DNA from: Nocardioides marmoriginsengisoli
Lineage (GTDB): Bacteria > Actinomycetota > Actinomycetes > Propionibacteriales > Nocardioidaceae
Assembly (NCBI RefSeq): GCF_003725695.1
Contig: NZ_RJSE01000001.1
Coordinates: 62,001-126,000, forward strand
DNA: 64,000 nt
Direction of reading: 5' to 3'
Below the pieces are notes generated by a model, which saw only the letters and a program-made list of their open reading frames with translations, was not told where the DNA came from and ran no database searches. The position numbers were made by a program, and so were the translations under genes. How positions within the stretch are numbered: position 1 is the first letter of the stretch; each line of letters starts with the position of its first letter. Shown in pieces: positions 1 through 8,603 of this stretch.

Positions 1-48
1 GTTGTGCCGAGCGAGGGAGTTGTTGAGCGCAGCGAGGCGTGCTGAGTC

Positions 49-789
49 CTACTTGCCCTGGTTCGCCACCGCGGCAGCAGCAGCGGCCGCCGCCTCCGGG
101 TCCAGGTAGCGCCCACCGGGGACGGTCGGGTGCATCGCGTCGTCGAGCTCGTAGACCAGCGGCATCCCGGTCGGGATGTTCAGTCCGGCGATGTCCTCGT
201 CCGAGATCCCGTCCAGGTGCTTCACGATCGCGCGCAGGCTGTTGCCGTGCGCGGCGATCAGGACGACCTTGCCCGCCTGCAGGTCCGGAACGACCTCGCC
301 GTCCCAGTACGGCAGCAGGCGCGCGATGACGTCCTTGAGGCACTCGGTGCGCGGCAGGTCGTCGCCGAGGTCGGCGTACCGGGGGTCGTCGACCTGGGAG
401 AACTCGTCGGCGTCGTCGAGCGGCGGCGGCGGGACGTCGAAGGACCGGCGCCAGAGCATGAACTGCTCCTCGCCGTACTGGTCCTTGACCTGCTTCTTGT
501 CCTTGCCCTGCAGCGCGCCGTAGTGGCGCTCGTTGAGGCGCCAGGAGCGGCGTACCGGGATCCAGTGCCGGTCGGCGGCGTCCAGCGCCAGGTGGGCGGT
601 GGTGATCGCCCGGCGTTGCAGCGAGGTGTGCAGCACGTCGGGCAGCAGCCCCGCCTCGACGAGCAGCTCGCCGCCGCGGACGGCCTCGGCGCGACCCTTC
701 TCGGTCAGCGCCACGTCGACCCAGCCGGTGAAGAGGTTCTTCGCGTTCCAGTCGCTCTCGCCGTGGCGGAGCAGGATCAGCGTCGCCAT
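49..789 (-). CDS. gpmA: 2,3-bisphosphoglycerate-dependent phosphoglycerate mutase
   Basis: Interconverts 3- and 2-phosphoglycerate in cytosolic glycolysis and gluconeogenesis through a phosphohistidine intermediate. The N-terminus has the RHGESDWN signature with the phospho-accepting His, then [16 protein letters not shown], the [12 protein letters not shown] substrate loop, and AAHGNS carrying the second catalytic His. The length (246 aa) is normal for the cofactor-dependent family. The C-terminus is an Ala-rich tail. A GTG lies one codon earlier at 792, but the ATG at 789 overlaps the stop of the upstream lipoprotein gene as TGATG, which suggests translational coupling, so ATG is preferred. 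Family assignment is secure. Confidence 0.96.
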   Translation of the reverse strand: MATLILLRHGESDWNAKNLFTGWVDVALTEKGRAEAVRGGELLVEAGLLPDVLHTSLQRRAITTAHLALDAADRHWIPVRRSWRLNERHYGALQGKDKKQVKDQYGEEQFMLWRRSFDVPPPPLDDADEFSQVDDPRYADLGDDLPRTECLKDVIARLLPYWDGEVVPDLQAGKVVLIAAHGNSLRAIVKHLDGISDEDIAGLNIPTGMPLVYELDDAMHPTVPGGRYLDPEAAAAAAAAVANQGK

Positions 790-1358
790 CACTCGGCGTC
801 GGTCGAGGCGTCCGACTCGGCGGACTCCGACGTCTTGTCGTCCTTGGCCGGCGCCGGCAGCGGTACGTCGGCGTAGTCGCCCGAGGCGTCGACCACCGGG
901 ACGGTGAGCGTGACGGACGGGCCGGCGGAGAACGTGAAGACCAGCTTGACGTACTTGCCGGGCGTGATCGCGTCCGCGGCACCGGCGATGGTCAGCTTCG
1001 CCGGCGGCACCGTCTCGCCGGGCGCGCCCAGGTTGTTGTGGCCGTTGGCCGGGACCTCGAGGGTCTCGCCGCCGCCGGTCTCGCTGGTGATGCCCTCACC
1101 GGTGACCGGTCCGACCTGGACGACGTCGTCGGTCTTGTTGACCAGGGTGCCGGCGAAGGTGCCGGAGCCGTCGGTGCCGCTGACGATCACGGCGTTCAGG
1201 ACGAAGACGTCCCCGGAGTGGTCGTTCACCCCGACCGCTGCCTGGTACACCTGGTCGGTCTGCGCACCGAAGCCGCACGCTCCGAGCAGGGGGACGAGCA
1301 GCACGGCGCCGATCGCGAGACGACGCCGGGTGGTGCTCTTCAGGACGGGGGGCTTCAC
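789..1358 (-). CDS. Secreted lipoprotein of unknown function
   Basis: About 189 aa. A basic N-terminus (KSTTRRR) and a hydrophobic stretch end in the lipobox LLGAC, with the lipidated Cys near residue 28, so the protein should be anchored to the outer face of the membrane. The rest is Gly/Thr/Val-rich and predicted beta. It is followed one nucleotide later by gpmA. GTG at 1358 is chosen because an AGGA-type ribosome site lies about 10 nt upstream; an in-frame TTG at 1388 is an alternative. No family is recognised, and the link with glycolysis is positional only. Confidence 0.75.
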   Translation of the reverse strand: MKPPVLKSTTRRRLAIGAVLLVPLLGACGFGAQTDQVYQAAVGVNDHSGDVFVLNAVIVSGTDGSGTFAGTLVNKTDDVVQVGPVTGEGITSETGGGETLEVPANGHNNLGAPGETVPPAKLTIAGAADAITPGKYVKLVFTFSAGPSVTLTVPVVDASGDYADVPLPAPAKDDKTSESAESDASTDAE

Positions 1359-1421
1359 GAGAACTCGGTCCTCTCGGAGGGCGTGCAAAACAAGGGGTGA
1401 TGCGCGCAGCAGCCTACCGTC

Positions 1422-2150
1422 TCACTGACGCAGCCCGACGGTGAGCCCGGCCACGACGAGACCGGCGACCGCGGCGGCCGTGATGACGATCGTGACCAGC
1501 AGCAACCGGGGTGCGCCGATCCGCAGCGCGATCCGCAGCGGCAGGGTGCGGGCTCCGGACTTGTTGTCCGCGACCAGGTCTCCCAGCGTGGTCACGAAAT
1601 GCACGCAGAACCCGACGGCGGCAGCCGCCCCGGTCACCGCCCAGGTGGGTGCCTGGTCGCTGCCGCTGCCCGACCAGGTGCCGTAGGACAGGAACGCCGG
1701 GATCAGCGCGAAGGTCAGCGTCCAGCCGACGAACGAGAACGCCGTCCGGTGCAGCCAGCGGTTGTGGATCCAGCCGATCGGGAGCGTCGCCAGCAGGGCG
1801 ATCGCACTCTCGACGCCGTTGTACGCCGACAGCGGTACGGCGAGCAGCACCAGCACGATCATCCAGTAGCCCGCGCTGGCCGCCGGGACCTGACCTCCGG
1901 CGATCGGCTTGCCGGGAGTCTGGGCCCGGTAGTCGTGCTGCTGGTCGCAGAGGTCGTTGGAGATCCCCAGCGAGAGCTGGACGACGAGGACGGCCGCGGC
2001 CGCCATCAGGAGCTCCCGGGCCGGGCGCCCGTCGGCGGCGGCGAGGATCCCGACCACGGCAGCTGCGCACACCGCCTGCTTCGGGTGGGTCGTGCGCACC
2101 GCGTTCCTCAGTCGCTGTCCCGGGCCCGCCGAGGAAACCGCGTCATTCAT
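1422..2150 (-). CDS. UbiA-family prenyltransferase
   Basis: Integral membrane enzyme of about 242 aa with 7-9 hydrophobic segments. Both Mg-diphosphate motifs of the UbiA superfamily are present: NDLCDQQHD in the N-terminal half and DLVADNKSGART in the C-terminal half. It should transfer a polyprenyl group to an acceptor (quinone, lipid or sugar type not determinable). The frame stays open far upstream across carD, but ATG 2150 gives a normal family N-terminus. A -10-like TAGTTT lies 7 nt before it, so a leaderless start at MNDAVSS is favoured; ATG 2168 is the alternative. MenA is possible, but the motif context fits a generic UbiA protein better. Confidence 0.85.
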   Translation of the reverse strand: MNDAVSSAGPGQRLRNAVRTTHPKQAVCAAAVVGILAAADGRPARELLMAAAAVLVVQLSLGISNDLCDQQHDYRAQTPGKPIAGGQVPAASAGYWMIVLVLLAVPLSAYNGVESAIALLATLPIGWIHNRWLHRTAFSFVGWTLTFALIPAFLSYGTWSGSGSDQAPTWAVTGAAAAVGFCVHFVTTLGDLVADNKSGARTLPLRIALRIGAPRLLLVTIVITAAAVAGLVVAGLTVGLRQ

Positions 2151-2309
2151 GGGACGAAAACTATCCATACCGACCGGCTCGCGGGGAGCCCGACGCGGCG
2201 CGAACGGCTTCGGTCCTGTTCCGCGGACGCATACGTTCGAGGTCCCTGTCAAGCCCTCATTAGCGCTCTGACCTGCACAAACGCGAAATCGACTCGCGGT
2301 TCGGCGTGT

Positions 2310-2315
2310 TAGACT
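2310..2315 (+). promoter_or_regulatory. carD promoter, -10 element
   Basis: TAGACT lies 27 nt before the carD ATG in a comparatively AT-rich intergenic stretch (2151-2342). A strong ribosome site, AAAGGGG, follows at 2326-2332. The inferred transcription start is near 2322. No clear -35 is visible. Confidence 0.55.
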
Positions 2316-2342
2316 GGTCACCTTGAAAGGGGTTAACTGCAG

Positions 2343-2828
2343 ATGACTTTCACCGTCGGCGAAACGGTTGTTTATCCAAATCACGGGGCCGCCATCATCG
2401 AGGACATCGAGATGCGCACCATCAAGGGCGAGGAGCGGGAGTACCTGGTACTCCGGATCGTGGCCCAGCAGGACCTGGTGGTCCGGGTCCCCGCCTGCAA
2501 CCTCGACCTGGTCGGGGTTCGGGACGTGGTCGACAAGGAAGGACTGGACCGGGTCTTCGACGTGCTGCGCGCGATCGTCCCGGATGAGCCGACCAACTGG
2601 TCTCGGCGCTACAAGGCCAACTTGGAGAAGTTGCACTCCGGTGACGTGATGAAGGTGTCGGAGGTCGTCCGCGACCTGTGGCGTCGTGAGCGTGACCGCG
2701 GGCTGTCGGCCGGCGAGAAGCGGATGCTCGCCAAGGCTCGTCAGATCCTGGTCTCCGAGCTCGCCCTGGCTGAGCACACCAACGAGGACAAGGCGGAAGC
2801 CATCCTCGACGAGGTGCTCGCTTCCTAG
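2343..2828 (+). CDS. carD: CarD-family RNA polymerase-binding regulator
   Basis: Global transcription factor that binds the RNA polymerase beta subunit and stabilises the open complex, notably at rRNA promoters. It is essential in mycobacteria. The 161 aa start with [15 protein letters not shown], the Tudor-like RNAP-interaction domain (about residues 1-60). An all-helical C-terminal domain follows, with the basic [13 protein letters not shown] segment and a conserved Trp for minor-groove contact. AAAGGGG lies 10 nt before the ATG, and a strong terminator follows, so the gene is probably monocistronic. Location before isoprenoid genes and cysS is typical of actinobacteria. Confidence 0.97.
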   Translation: MTFTVGETVVYPNHGAAIIEDIEMRTIKGEEREYLVLRIVAQQDLVVRVPACNLDLVGVRDVVDKEGLDRVFDVLRAIVPDEPTNWSRRYKANLEKLHSGDVMKVSEVVRDLWRRERDRGLSAGEKRMLAKARQILVSELALAEHTNEDKAEAILDEVLAS

Positions 2829-2840
2829 AGGTCTCACCAG

Positions 2841-2870
2841 AACGCCCCCGGTCCAGCGACCGGGGGCGTT
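2841..2870 (+). terminator. Rho-independent-type terminator after carD
   Basis: Perfect 12-bp stem AACGCCCCCGGT / ACCGGGGGCGTT with a 6-nt loop, starting 12 nt after the carD stop. It is followed by CTGCTTTCC rather than a pure T tract, as is common in high-GC genomes. Confidence 0.85.
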
Positions 2871-2926
2871 CTGCTTTCCGGCGGGCGCCGCCGGCACGCT
2901 CACGACGCTCGGCCTAGGGTGGGCGG

Positions 2927-3484
2927 GTGGACGAGGACGACGTGCCGGCCCTGGGCTGGGTTCCGCTCGAGGGGCGGGGGTCGCTGCCGTTCCTGCTGGT
3001 GCACGGGGAGTCGCTGGTCGCGGCAGCCTCGTGGGCTGTCGGCGAGGCGGGGGTCCAGCTCTTCGACGCCTCGGTCGACTTCGCGACGGTGCGCGCCTCC
3101 GGGCGACCGCTGCTGCTGCACGACCCCCTCTGCCCGCTGCTGCCGGCCGACTTCCTGGCCCGGGCCGTCGAGCTCGGCGCCGAGACCGGGCGGACGGTGG
3201 TCGGCTACCGGCCGGTCACCGACACCGTGAAGCGCCGGGACGGCGACCTGCTCGGCGCCACCGTCGACCGGGACGGGCTGCGGGCGGTGACGTCCCCGGT
3301 GGTGATCCCGCCGGCGGTGCTGGCCGAGCTCGACTCCCTCGATGCCGCGGACCTGCCGGAGCTGGTCGCGCGGCTGGCGTCGTACGGGGAGCTGGAGTGG
3401 CTCGAGGCTCCGGCGATCGGACGGCGGATCGGCTCGAAGGACGACCTGCTCGTGCTGGAGGGGCTCAGCCGCTCGCTGGCGTGA
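2927..3484 (+). CDS. Degenerate IspD-like nucleotidyltransferase-fold protein
   Basis: 185 aa, not assigned to a characterised family, but it follows IspD along its whole length: VHGESLV, LLLHDPLCPLLPADF in place of the usual HDAARPL region, VGYRPVTDTVK, ATVDRDGLRAVTSPVVI in place of the TVDR..L..VQTPQ region, and a final GSKDDLLVLEGL. The N-terminal glycine-rich CTP loop (LAAGSGRR type) is missing, so cytidylyl transfer is doubtful. Its 3' end overlaps ispD by 20 bp tail to tail. GTG 2927 is preceded by TAGGGT with exactly 6 nt between, indicating leaderless expression. It may be an inactive paralogue or an IspD partner. Confidence 0.7.
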   Translation: MDEDDVPALGWVPLEGRGSLPFLLVHGESLVAAASWAVGEAGVQLFDASVDFATVRASGRPLLLHDPLCPLLPADFLARAVELGAETGRTVVGYRPVTDTVKRRDGDLLGATVDRDGLRAVTSPVVIPPAVLAELDSLDAADLPELVARLASYGELEWLEAPAIGRRIGSKDDLLVLEGLSRSLA

Positions 3485-4178
3485 GCAGCTGACCGGCGAG
3501 CGCGAGGTCCTCGGCGAAGGTCACCTTCAGGTTGGTCGTCTCGCCGTCGACCGCGCGCACCGCGATCGTCGAGTAGCGCTCCAGGCAGGCGGCCGTGTCG
3601 GTGCCGCCGAACCCTTCCTCGGCAGCGGCGTCGTACGCGGCGAGCAGGGCCGGCGCGTCGAAGGCCTGCGGGGTCTGCACGGCGACCAGGTTCGCGGGCG
3701 CGAGGGCGCCGTCGCGGGTGCTGAGCCGGCCGGTCCCGACGGCGGGCACCGCAGCGCCGTGCTCGGCCGCGACGCCGATCACCGACCGGAACAGGTCGGC
3801 CGACGCCAGCGGCCGGGCGGCGTCGTGGATCGCCACCACGGCGACCTCGCCGGCCTGGATCCCGGGTCGCAGGGCGTGCAGCGCGCGGGCCTCGGAGTCG
3901 TGCCGCTCGGCGCCGCCGTCGACCAGCCAGACCTCCGGCTGGGACGCCTGTCCCGGCGATGCTCCGAGGTACGGGGCGAGGGCGGCGGTGACGTCGTCCC
4001 GGTCCTCGGGGCGCACCACCACGACGATCCGGTGGACGTTCTCCAGGGTGAGCGCAGTGCGCAGGCTGTGCGCGAGGACGGGCACCCCGTCCAGGGGGAG
4101 CAGGACCTTGTTGACCTCGGCACCGACCCGCCTTCCCGACCCGGCGGCGAGCAGCACGATCGCGATGCGCGGGCTCAC
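3465..4178 (-). CDS. ispD: 2-C-methyl-D-erythritol 4-phosphate cytidylyltransferase
   Basis: Third step of the MEP isoprenoid pathway: MEP + CTP gives CDP-methylerythritol. The 237 aa contain the CTP-binding loop LLAAGSGRRVG at the N-terminus, IHDAARPL in the middle, GTGRLSTRDGALAPANLVAVQTPQ, and the C-terminal GETTNLKVTFAEDLALA. The GTG start at 4178 overlaps the stop of the upstream hydrolase by 4 nt (GTGA), implying coupling. The usual DTVK motif is replaced by TGRLST in the substrate loop, which is worth noting, but the rest is canonical. The 3' end overlaps the convergent IspD-like gene. Confidence 0.95.
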   Translation of the reverse strand: MSPRIAIVLLAAGSGRRVGAEVNKVLLPLDGVPVLAHSLRTALTLENVHRIVVVVRPEDRDDVTAALAPYLGASPGQASQPEVWLVDGGAERHDSEARALHALRPGIQAGEVAVVAIHDAARPLASADLFRSVIGVAAEHGAAVPAVGTGRLSTRDGALAPANLVAVQTPQAFDAPALLAAYDAAAEEGFGGTDTAACLERYSTIAVRAVDGETTNLKVTFAEDLALAGQLLTPASG

Positions 4179-5044
4179 AGGTGCGGGCGGATCAGCCTGA
4201 TCAGCACGCCCGAGACCAGCTCGTCGCGCTCGAGCGGCAGCATGTGCCCCGCCTCCGGTACGACGGTCAGGACGGCTCCGTCGACGGCGTCGGCGATCCG
4301 CTGGCCGTGCGACGGCGGGGTCAGCACGTCGCGGGTGCCGACCAGCACGTGGGTGGGCACGCCGTCGAGCACCTTCAGGGCGTCGGTGCGCTCGTGCAGC
4401 ATGCAGTTCTCGTAGAAGCCGACCATCGTCGCGGCGGGCGAGTTGATGATTCCCTCGACGGTCAGGGCGGCGTCGACCAGGCGCATCGGCTTGCCGAACA
4501 GGAACCGCCGGACGATCTGGCGCTCGATGATCGGCGCCCGGCGGCGGGCCTTCTGGGTCAGGGTGCGCGACCGGAAGGCGAGGATCCGCGGGATCTGCGC
4601 CTTGGCGAACGGCCCCATCTCCGGCAGGCCGAGGGTGACGGTGTCGAGCCGGCCGGACGAGGTGGCCACGAAGGCGGCGCCGACGACGCGCTGGTACACC
4701 TCGGGGCGCTGCTCGGCCAGCGCCATCATCGTCATGCCGCCGATCGAGTGCCCGGCGAGGACCAGGGCGCCCGGGCCGGCGTACGCGTCGATCACGTCGC
4801 CCATGTCGCGGCCGAGGTTCTCGATGGTGCAGTCGGCCTTCGGGGCGGCGTCGGACTGGCCGTGGCCGCGGTGGTCCCAGGTGACGATCCGGATCCGGTG
4901 CCCGAACTCCCGCTGCAGGTCGCGCACCTGGTAGTGCCAGTCGGCCTGGTTGAGCGTCCAGCAGTGCGCCAGGAGCACCGTGAGCGGCGCGTCCTCGGGC
5001 CCGTAGGTGCGCACGTCCAGGCGCAAGCCGTCGAAAGTCCTCAT
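4175..5044 (-). CDS. Alpha/beta-fold hydrolase
   Basis: About 289 aa, cytoplasmic (no signal peptide). The visible catalytic triad is Ser in GHSIGG, Asp in VGTRDVLTPP and His in PEAGHMLPLE; the oxyanion region is LLAHCWTLN and WDHRGHG follows. The substrate cannot be predicted; esterase or lipase is most likely. It lies between ispF and ispD and overlaps ispD by 4 nt, so it is co-transcribed with an isoprenoid gene, which is unusual for this locus. ATG 5044 (MRTFDG) gives the normal family N-terminus; an upstream in-frame start at 5104 would run through the hairpin at 5089-5121. Confidence 0.85.
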   Translation of the reverse strand: MRTFDGLRLDVRTYGPEDAPLTVLLAHCWTLNQADWHYQVRDLQREFGHRIRIVTWDHRGHGQSDAAPKADCTIENLGRDMGDVIDAYAGPGALVLAGHSIGGMTMMALAEQRPEVYQRVVGAAFVATSSGRLDTVTLGLPEMGPFAKAQIPRILAFRSRTLTQKARRRAPIIERQIVRRFLFGKPMRLVDAALTVEGIINSPAATMVGFYENCMLHERTDALKVLDGVPTHVLVGTRDVLTPPSHGQRIADAVDGAVLTVVPEAGHMLPLERDELVSGVLIRLIRPHL

Positions 5045-5088
5045 AGGATCCGAGTCTGCCTGCTCCGGCGCCTTTCGGGGAGCATTGT

Positions 5089-5121
5089 GAAGTATCTGAC
5101 ACACCGTGTCTCGGATACTTC
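5089..5121. terminator. Inverted repeat between ispF and the hydrolase gene
   Basis: Outer arms GAAGTATC / GATACTTC (8 bp) and inner arms GACAC / GTGTC form a near-concentric hairpin. It lies 27-59 nt past the ispF stop and 45-77 nt before the hydrolase start. It can be read as an ispF terminator or as a TetR-type operator for the hydrolase-ispD unit. Its core resembles the palindrome at 28279-28298. Confidence 0.5.
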
Positions 5122-5147
5122 TGGCCGTCCCTCGGGCCGCGCGGCGG

Positions 5148-5630
5148 CTACCGGGTGATCAGCGCGGTGGCGACGGCGGCGATCCCCTCGCCGCGGCCGG
5201 TGAGACCCAGGCCGTCGGTCGTGGTCGCCGACAGCGAGACCGAGATCCCGTGGGCCTCCGCGAGCGCCGCCTCGGCCTCGGCCCGGCGCGAACCCATCCG
5301 GGGACGGTTGCCGATCAGCTGCACCGCGACGTTCGAGACCTGCCACCCCGCCGCCCGGACCCGGACCAGGGTCTCGGCGAGGAGCGCGTTCCCCGCGGCG
5401 CCGGCCCACTCCGGCTCGGAGGTCCCGAAGTTGCTGCCGAGGTCGCCGAGGCCGGCCGCGGAGAGAAGTGCGTCGCAGACGGCGTGCAGGACCACGTCGC
5501 CGTCGGAGTGGCCTTCGGGACCCGAGGTCTCCGCCGGCCAATCCAGTCCGGCGATCCGCATCGAACGCCCTTCGACGAGGCGGTGTACGTCGGTGCCGAT
5601 ACCAATCCGGAGGTCCACGGAGATGATCAT
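5148..5630 (-). CDS. ispF: 2-C-methyl-D-erythritol 2,4-cyclodiphosphate synthase
   Basis: Fifth enzyme of the MEP pathway, a trimeric zinc enzyme forming the cyclodiphosphate. The 160 aa carry GTDVHRL (metal Asp and His), [21 protein letters not shown] (third metal His and substrate loop), DLGSNF and a C-terminal [17 protein letters not shown] motif. Normal length. ATG 5630 follows an AAGGA-type site; GTG codons a few residues in are less likely. It heads the minus-strand run ispF, hydrolase, ispD, though the hairpin at 5089-5121 may separate the first gene from the other two. Confidence 0.96.
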   Translation of the reverse strand: MIISVDLRIGIGTDVHRLVEGRSMRIAGLDWPAETSGPEGHSDGDVVLHAVCDALLSAAGLGDLGSNFGTSEPEWAGAAGNALLAETLVRVRAAGWQVSNVAVQLIGNRPRMGSRRAEAEAALAEAHGISVSLSATTTDGLGLTGRGEGIAAVATALITR

Positions 5631-5665
5631 GCCCGGTCCTTGCGTCGATGGGCGACGATAGAGCC

Positions 5666-7207
5666 GTGAAGAGCACGCGACGGTCCCTGGCGCTGGCCGG
5701 GATCCTGACCGGAATCGCGGGCCTGGTGACCAGCCAGGCCACGGTCTGGATCGTCCAGGCGCGCAACGGGCCGGTCGAGGCGGTGGCGGCCCTGGTGCGG
5801 GACTACACCCCGGACGACCTGGCCCACTGGCTGATCGAGCGGGTCGGTCATGCCGACAAGCCGCTCCTGCTCAGCGGCACCGCGGCGATCCTGCTCGCGC
5901 TCTGCGCGTGGGCCGGCGTCGAGGCGCGGACCCGGCCGCTGCTCCCCGACCTGCTCTACTTCGTCCTCGCCGCACTGGGGCTGGGGGCGGTGCTCCGTCT
6001 CGACGACTCCACCGTCGGGTCGAGCTTCGCCGTGATGGTCGGCCTGGTGACCTGGATCGTGGTGCACCGGGTCCTTACGGCTCCGCTGGTCGCCGATGGC
6101 GAGCCGTCGCTGAGCGACGAGGCCAGGCGGACCTTCCTGCGGCGGGTGGGCGGCACCGCCGCGGCCGTCGCCGCGGCCGGGGTGGTCGGCGGCTTCAGCA
6201 GCCGGAGCCGGCGCCGGGTCGAGCAGGCGCGAGACCTCCTCCGGCTGCCGGTCCATCGGGGGGCCGTGCCGGCCGGTGCCGGCGTCGGGGTCTCCGGGGT
6301 CGCGTCCTGGCGGACCTCCAACGACCGCTTCTACCTGATCGACACGGCGTTCTCGAAGCCGACGATCACGCCGAGCGAGTGGCGGTTGCGGATCCACGGC
6401 ATGGTCGAGCGGGAGCTGAACCTCACCTACAACGACCTGGTCGACCGGATGCTGCCGCCGGACCGGGGCGGCCGCGGCAAGCTCCTTGAGGACTGGATCA
6501 CCCTGTGCTGCGTCTCCAACGAGGTCGGCGGCGACCTGATCGGCAACGCCTTCTGGTCCGGCGTGAAGATCAGCGACGTCCTCGCCGAGGCCGGGGTGAA
6601 GCCCGGCGCGAACGCGGTGCTGCAGACCTCCGACGACGGCTGGACCTGCGGCACTCCGCTGGAGGCGCTGACCGGCGACCGGAACGCGATGCTCGCCCTG
6701 GCGATGAACGGCAAGCCGCTGCCGATCGAGCACGGCTTTCCGGTGCGGATGGTCGTCCCGGGGCTGTACGGCTTCGTGTCCGCCACCAAGTGGCTGGTCG
6801 ACCTGGAGGTCACCACGTTCGACGAGGTCGACGCCTACTGGACCCAGCGCGGCTGGGCGGAGAAGGGCCCGGTGCTGGCCCAGTCCCGGATAGACGTCCC
6901 GCGGGAGGGCGCGAAGACCGCCACCGGCCGGGTGTCGATCGGCGGGAGCGCCTGGGCCCAGCACCTCGGGATCCGCGAGGTCGAGTACCAGCTGGACGGC
7001 GGCGCCTGGCAGCGCGCCCGCCTCGGGGCCGCCCCGGACACCGATACCTGGGTGCAGTGGGCCGGCGACATCGACGTCGACGAGGGCCGGCACACCCTGG
7101 TGGTGCGGGCCACCGACAAGTCCGGCTACACCCAGACCTCGGTGCGCACCGACGTCATCCCGAGCGGCGCCACCGGGTGGCACACGATCGAGTTCGAGTC
7201 ACGCTGA
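5666..7207 (+). CDS. Membrane-anchored molybdopterin-dependent oxidoreductase (sulfite oxidase superfamily)
   Basis: About 513 aa. Residues 1-145 hold four hydrophobic segments. At residues 154-155 begins a twin-arginine-like RRTFLRR followed by an Ala/Val-rich hydrophobic stretch, so the C-terminal catalytic domain (from about residue 210) is probably moved out by Tat after Sec insertion of the first helices. The Moco domain contains [10 protein letters not shown], the cofactor Cys in [10 protein letters not shown] (residues 281-282), [12 protein letters not shown] and [10 protein letters not shown], then an Ig-like dimerisation domain. The electron acceptor is unknown. GTG 5666 is chosen because GACGAT lies exactly 6 nt before it; ATG 5648 is an alternative. 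Confidence 0.88.
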   Translation: MKSTRRSLALAGILTGIAGLVTSQATVWIVQARNGPVEAVAALVRDYTPDDLAHWLIERVGHADKPLLLSGTAAILLALCAWAGVEARTRPLLPDLLYFVLAALGLGAVLRLDDSTVGSSFAVMVGLVTWIVVHRVLTAPLVADGEPSLSDEARRTFLRRVGGTAAAVAAAGVVGGFSSRSRRRVEQARDLLRLPVHRGAVPAGAGVGVSGVASWRTSNDRFYLIDTAFSKPTITPSEWRLRIHGMVERELNLTYNDLVDRMLPPDRGGRGKLLEDWITLCCVSNEVGGDLIGNAFWSGVKISDVLAEAGVKPGANAVLQTSDDGWTCGTPLEALTGDRNAMLALAMNGKPLPIEHGFPVRMVVPGLYGFVSATKWLVDLEVTTFDEVDAYWTQRGWAEKGPVLAQSRIDVPREGAKTATGRVSIGGSAWAQHLGIREVEYQLDGGAWQRARLGAAPDTDTWVQWAGDIDVDEGRHTLVVRATDKSGYTQTSVRTDVIPSGATGWHTIEFESR

Positions 7208-7216
7208 CGCGTGGCG

Positions 7217-8530
7217 TCACCAGTTGCGGACGCCGCGCGGGCGCGTCGGCAGCGGGTGCGCCGCGTCGTGCACCACATAGGCCATCCCGTCGGACCCGCG
7301 CAGCCAGGCCCGCTCGAACTGGGCCCTGTCGTAGGTGCGCCGGACGCTTGCGTTCGTGGGCGCGGCCGGGTCGTTGACGATCGGGTTGCCGGCCGCGGTG
7401 AAGCCGGTGAGCACCAGCAGGTGGCCGGGGGTCGAGGAGATCGGAGCGCCGGCCAGACCGCCGCGGGCGAACCTGATCGAGAGCGTCAGCGGGATGCCGG
7501 CCCGGACGAACCGCTCGGCCATCCGCAGGTTCGCCAACCTGGTCACGAAGGCGTTGCCGGTCCGGGTCGCCGCGTACGCGGTGTTGAACGGCCAGTTGCC
7601 GGTGCCCTCGTAGGCGTGGTCGTAGGTCAGCCGAGCCAGGTGGTTGACGAACCGGTCGGCGTACCGGCGCGGCACCCAGGTGTACGTCGAGGCCGCCGGC
7701 AACCGCTTGAAGTAGCCGAGCACCATCGCCAGCGAGGTCGGTGAGCACCAGGCCTCGCCCCCGCCGCCGTACTGCGGCGCCTGGCCGCGGTGGGTCATCT
7801 GCGAGTAGCGCGGCACCGCCAGGCTGATCGCGGTCCGGCGCAGCGGCAGCGAGGTCGGCGGGACCGAGGTCGCCGGAGTCGAGGTCACCGCGCCGACCGC
7901 GGTGAGTACCGGACCGGACCTGCCCGGGGTGCGCATCAGCCGCACGGTCAGCCGGTACGACGACAGCGCCCGGCCGGTCGCGACCACGGTGTCGGTGGCG
8001 ACCCGGGCCACCTTGTCGGACTGGCTGCCGGCGCTCGACCGCTTCAGGATCGCGTCGCCGGTGCTCCACCGGCCGAGGTCCTTGGCCGTGCTGACCTTGC
8101 CGGCGCCGTCGCGCACCTGCACCAGCACCTGGACCCAGGAGCCCGGCGGCGTGGTCGCGGTCCAGGACGGCACCAGCCGGGTGAAGGTGCGCGCCGGCGT
8201 CGTCCAGGCCGAGGACCAGGAGCCGTACTCGTAGGTCCGGCCGGCCCAGGTGCGGGTGGCCGTGCCGTTGCCGAGGCGGACCGCGCCGGAGCCGATGGCG
8301 GTGCCGGTCCGGGTGCCGCGCGCGAAGTCGGCGTCGCTGGTGGTCGCGGCGAAGCTGCTCGGGACGGGTGCCGTCGCCGTCAGCCGGGCGGTGTCCGCCG
8401 GTTGCGGCGCGAGCCGGTGCACGGCCACGCCGAGCGGGACGAGCACGAGGGCGGTCGTGACCAGGAGGACGACGACGCGCGGATGGCTGATCGCCCGAGC
8501 GAGCCGGGCGCGTGGATCGGGGAAGCGCAC
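7217..8530 (-). CDS. Secreted C39-like cysteine peptidase
   Basis: 437 aa with an N-terminal signal anchor (VVVLLVTTALVLVPLGVAV). A beta-rich region of about 200 aa with WAGRTYEYGSW comes next. The C-terminal peptidase C39-like domain shows Cys262 in GEAWCSPTS, His370 in PGHLLVLTGF and Asp387 in VNDPAAP, a papain-like triad. It probably acts outside the cell on peptides or cell-wall proteins; no bacteriocin exporter is near, so a leader-peptidase role is unlikely. GTG 8530 is preceded by TACGGT at an exact 6-nt spacing on the minus strand, suggesting a leaderless transcript diverging from cysS. Its stop lies 9 nt from that of the convergent oxidoreductase. Confidence 0.82.
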   Translation of the reverse strand: MRFPDPRARLARAISHPRVVVLLVTTALVLVPLGVAVHRLAPQPADTARLTATAPVPSSFAATTSDADFARGTRTGTAIGSGAVRLGNGTATRTWAGRTYEYGSWSSAWTTPARTFTRLVPSWTATTPPGSWVQVLVQVRDGAGKVSTAKDLGRWSTGDAILKRSSAGSQSDKVARVATDTVVATGRALSSYRLTVRLMRTPGRSGPVLTAVGAVTSTPATSVPPTSLPLRRTAISLAVPRYSQMTHRGQAPQYGGGGEAWCSPTSLAMVLGYFKRLPAASTYTWVPRRYADRFVNHLARLTYDHAYEGTGNWPFNTAYAATRTGNAFVTRLANLRMAERFVRAGIPLTLSIRFARGGLAGAPISSTPGHLLVLTGFTAAGNPIVNDPAAPTNASVRRTYDRAQFERAWLRGSDGMAYVVHDAAHPLPTRPRGVRNW

Positions 8531-8536
8531 CTAGGA

Positions 8537-8597
8537 ACCGTAACCCCATCTGTCACATAAGTGATCAATTTTCACATCGCCTTCGAGACAATAGACT
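8537..8597. promoter_or_regulatory. Divergent leaderless promoters for the C39 peptidase gene and cysS
   Basis: TACGGT on the minus strand (8542-8537) is 6 nt from the peptidase GTG, and TAGACT on the plus strand (8592-8597) is 6 nt from the cysS GTG. The 50 nt between are AT-rich for this genome and could hold shared -35 contacts. Neither gene shows a ribosome site between hexamer and start. Confidence 0.6.
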
Positions 8598-8603
8598 CCT
8601 CCG

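Noticed and set aside
1..48. Gene in the first 48 bases
   Set aside because: Only the region after the gpmA stop; a short frame starting at 39 is an antisense shadow.
2151..2903. N-terminal extension of the UbiA frame upstream across carD
   Set aside because: It is antisense to carD, has no family similarity, and a leaderless-type start fits at 2150.
4175..5104. Hydrolase start at 5104
   Set aside because: It would place the 5089-5121 hairpin inside the coding region and add an unconserved N-terminus; ATG 5044 is preferred.
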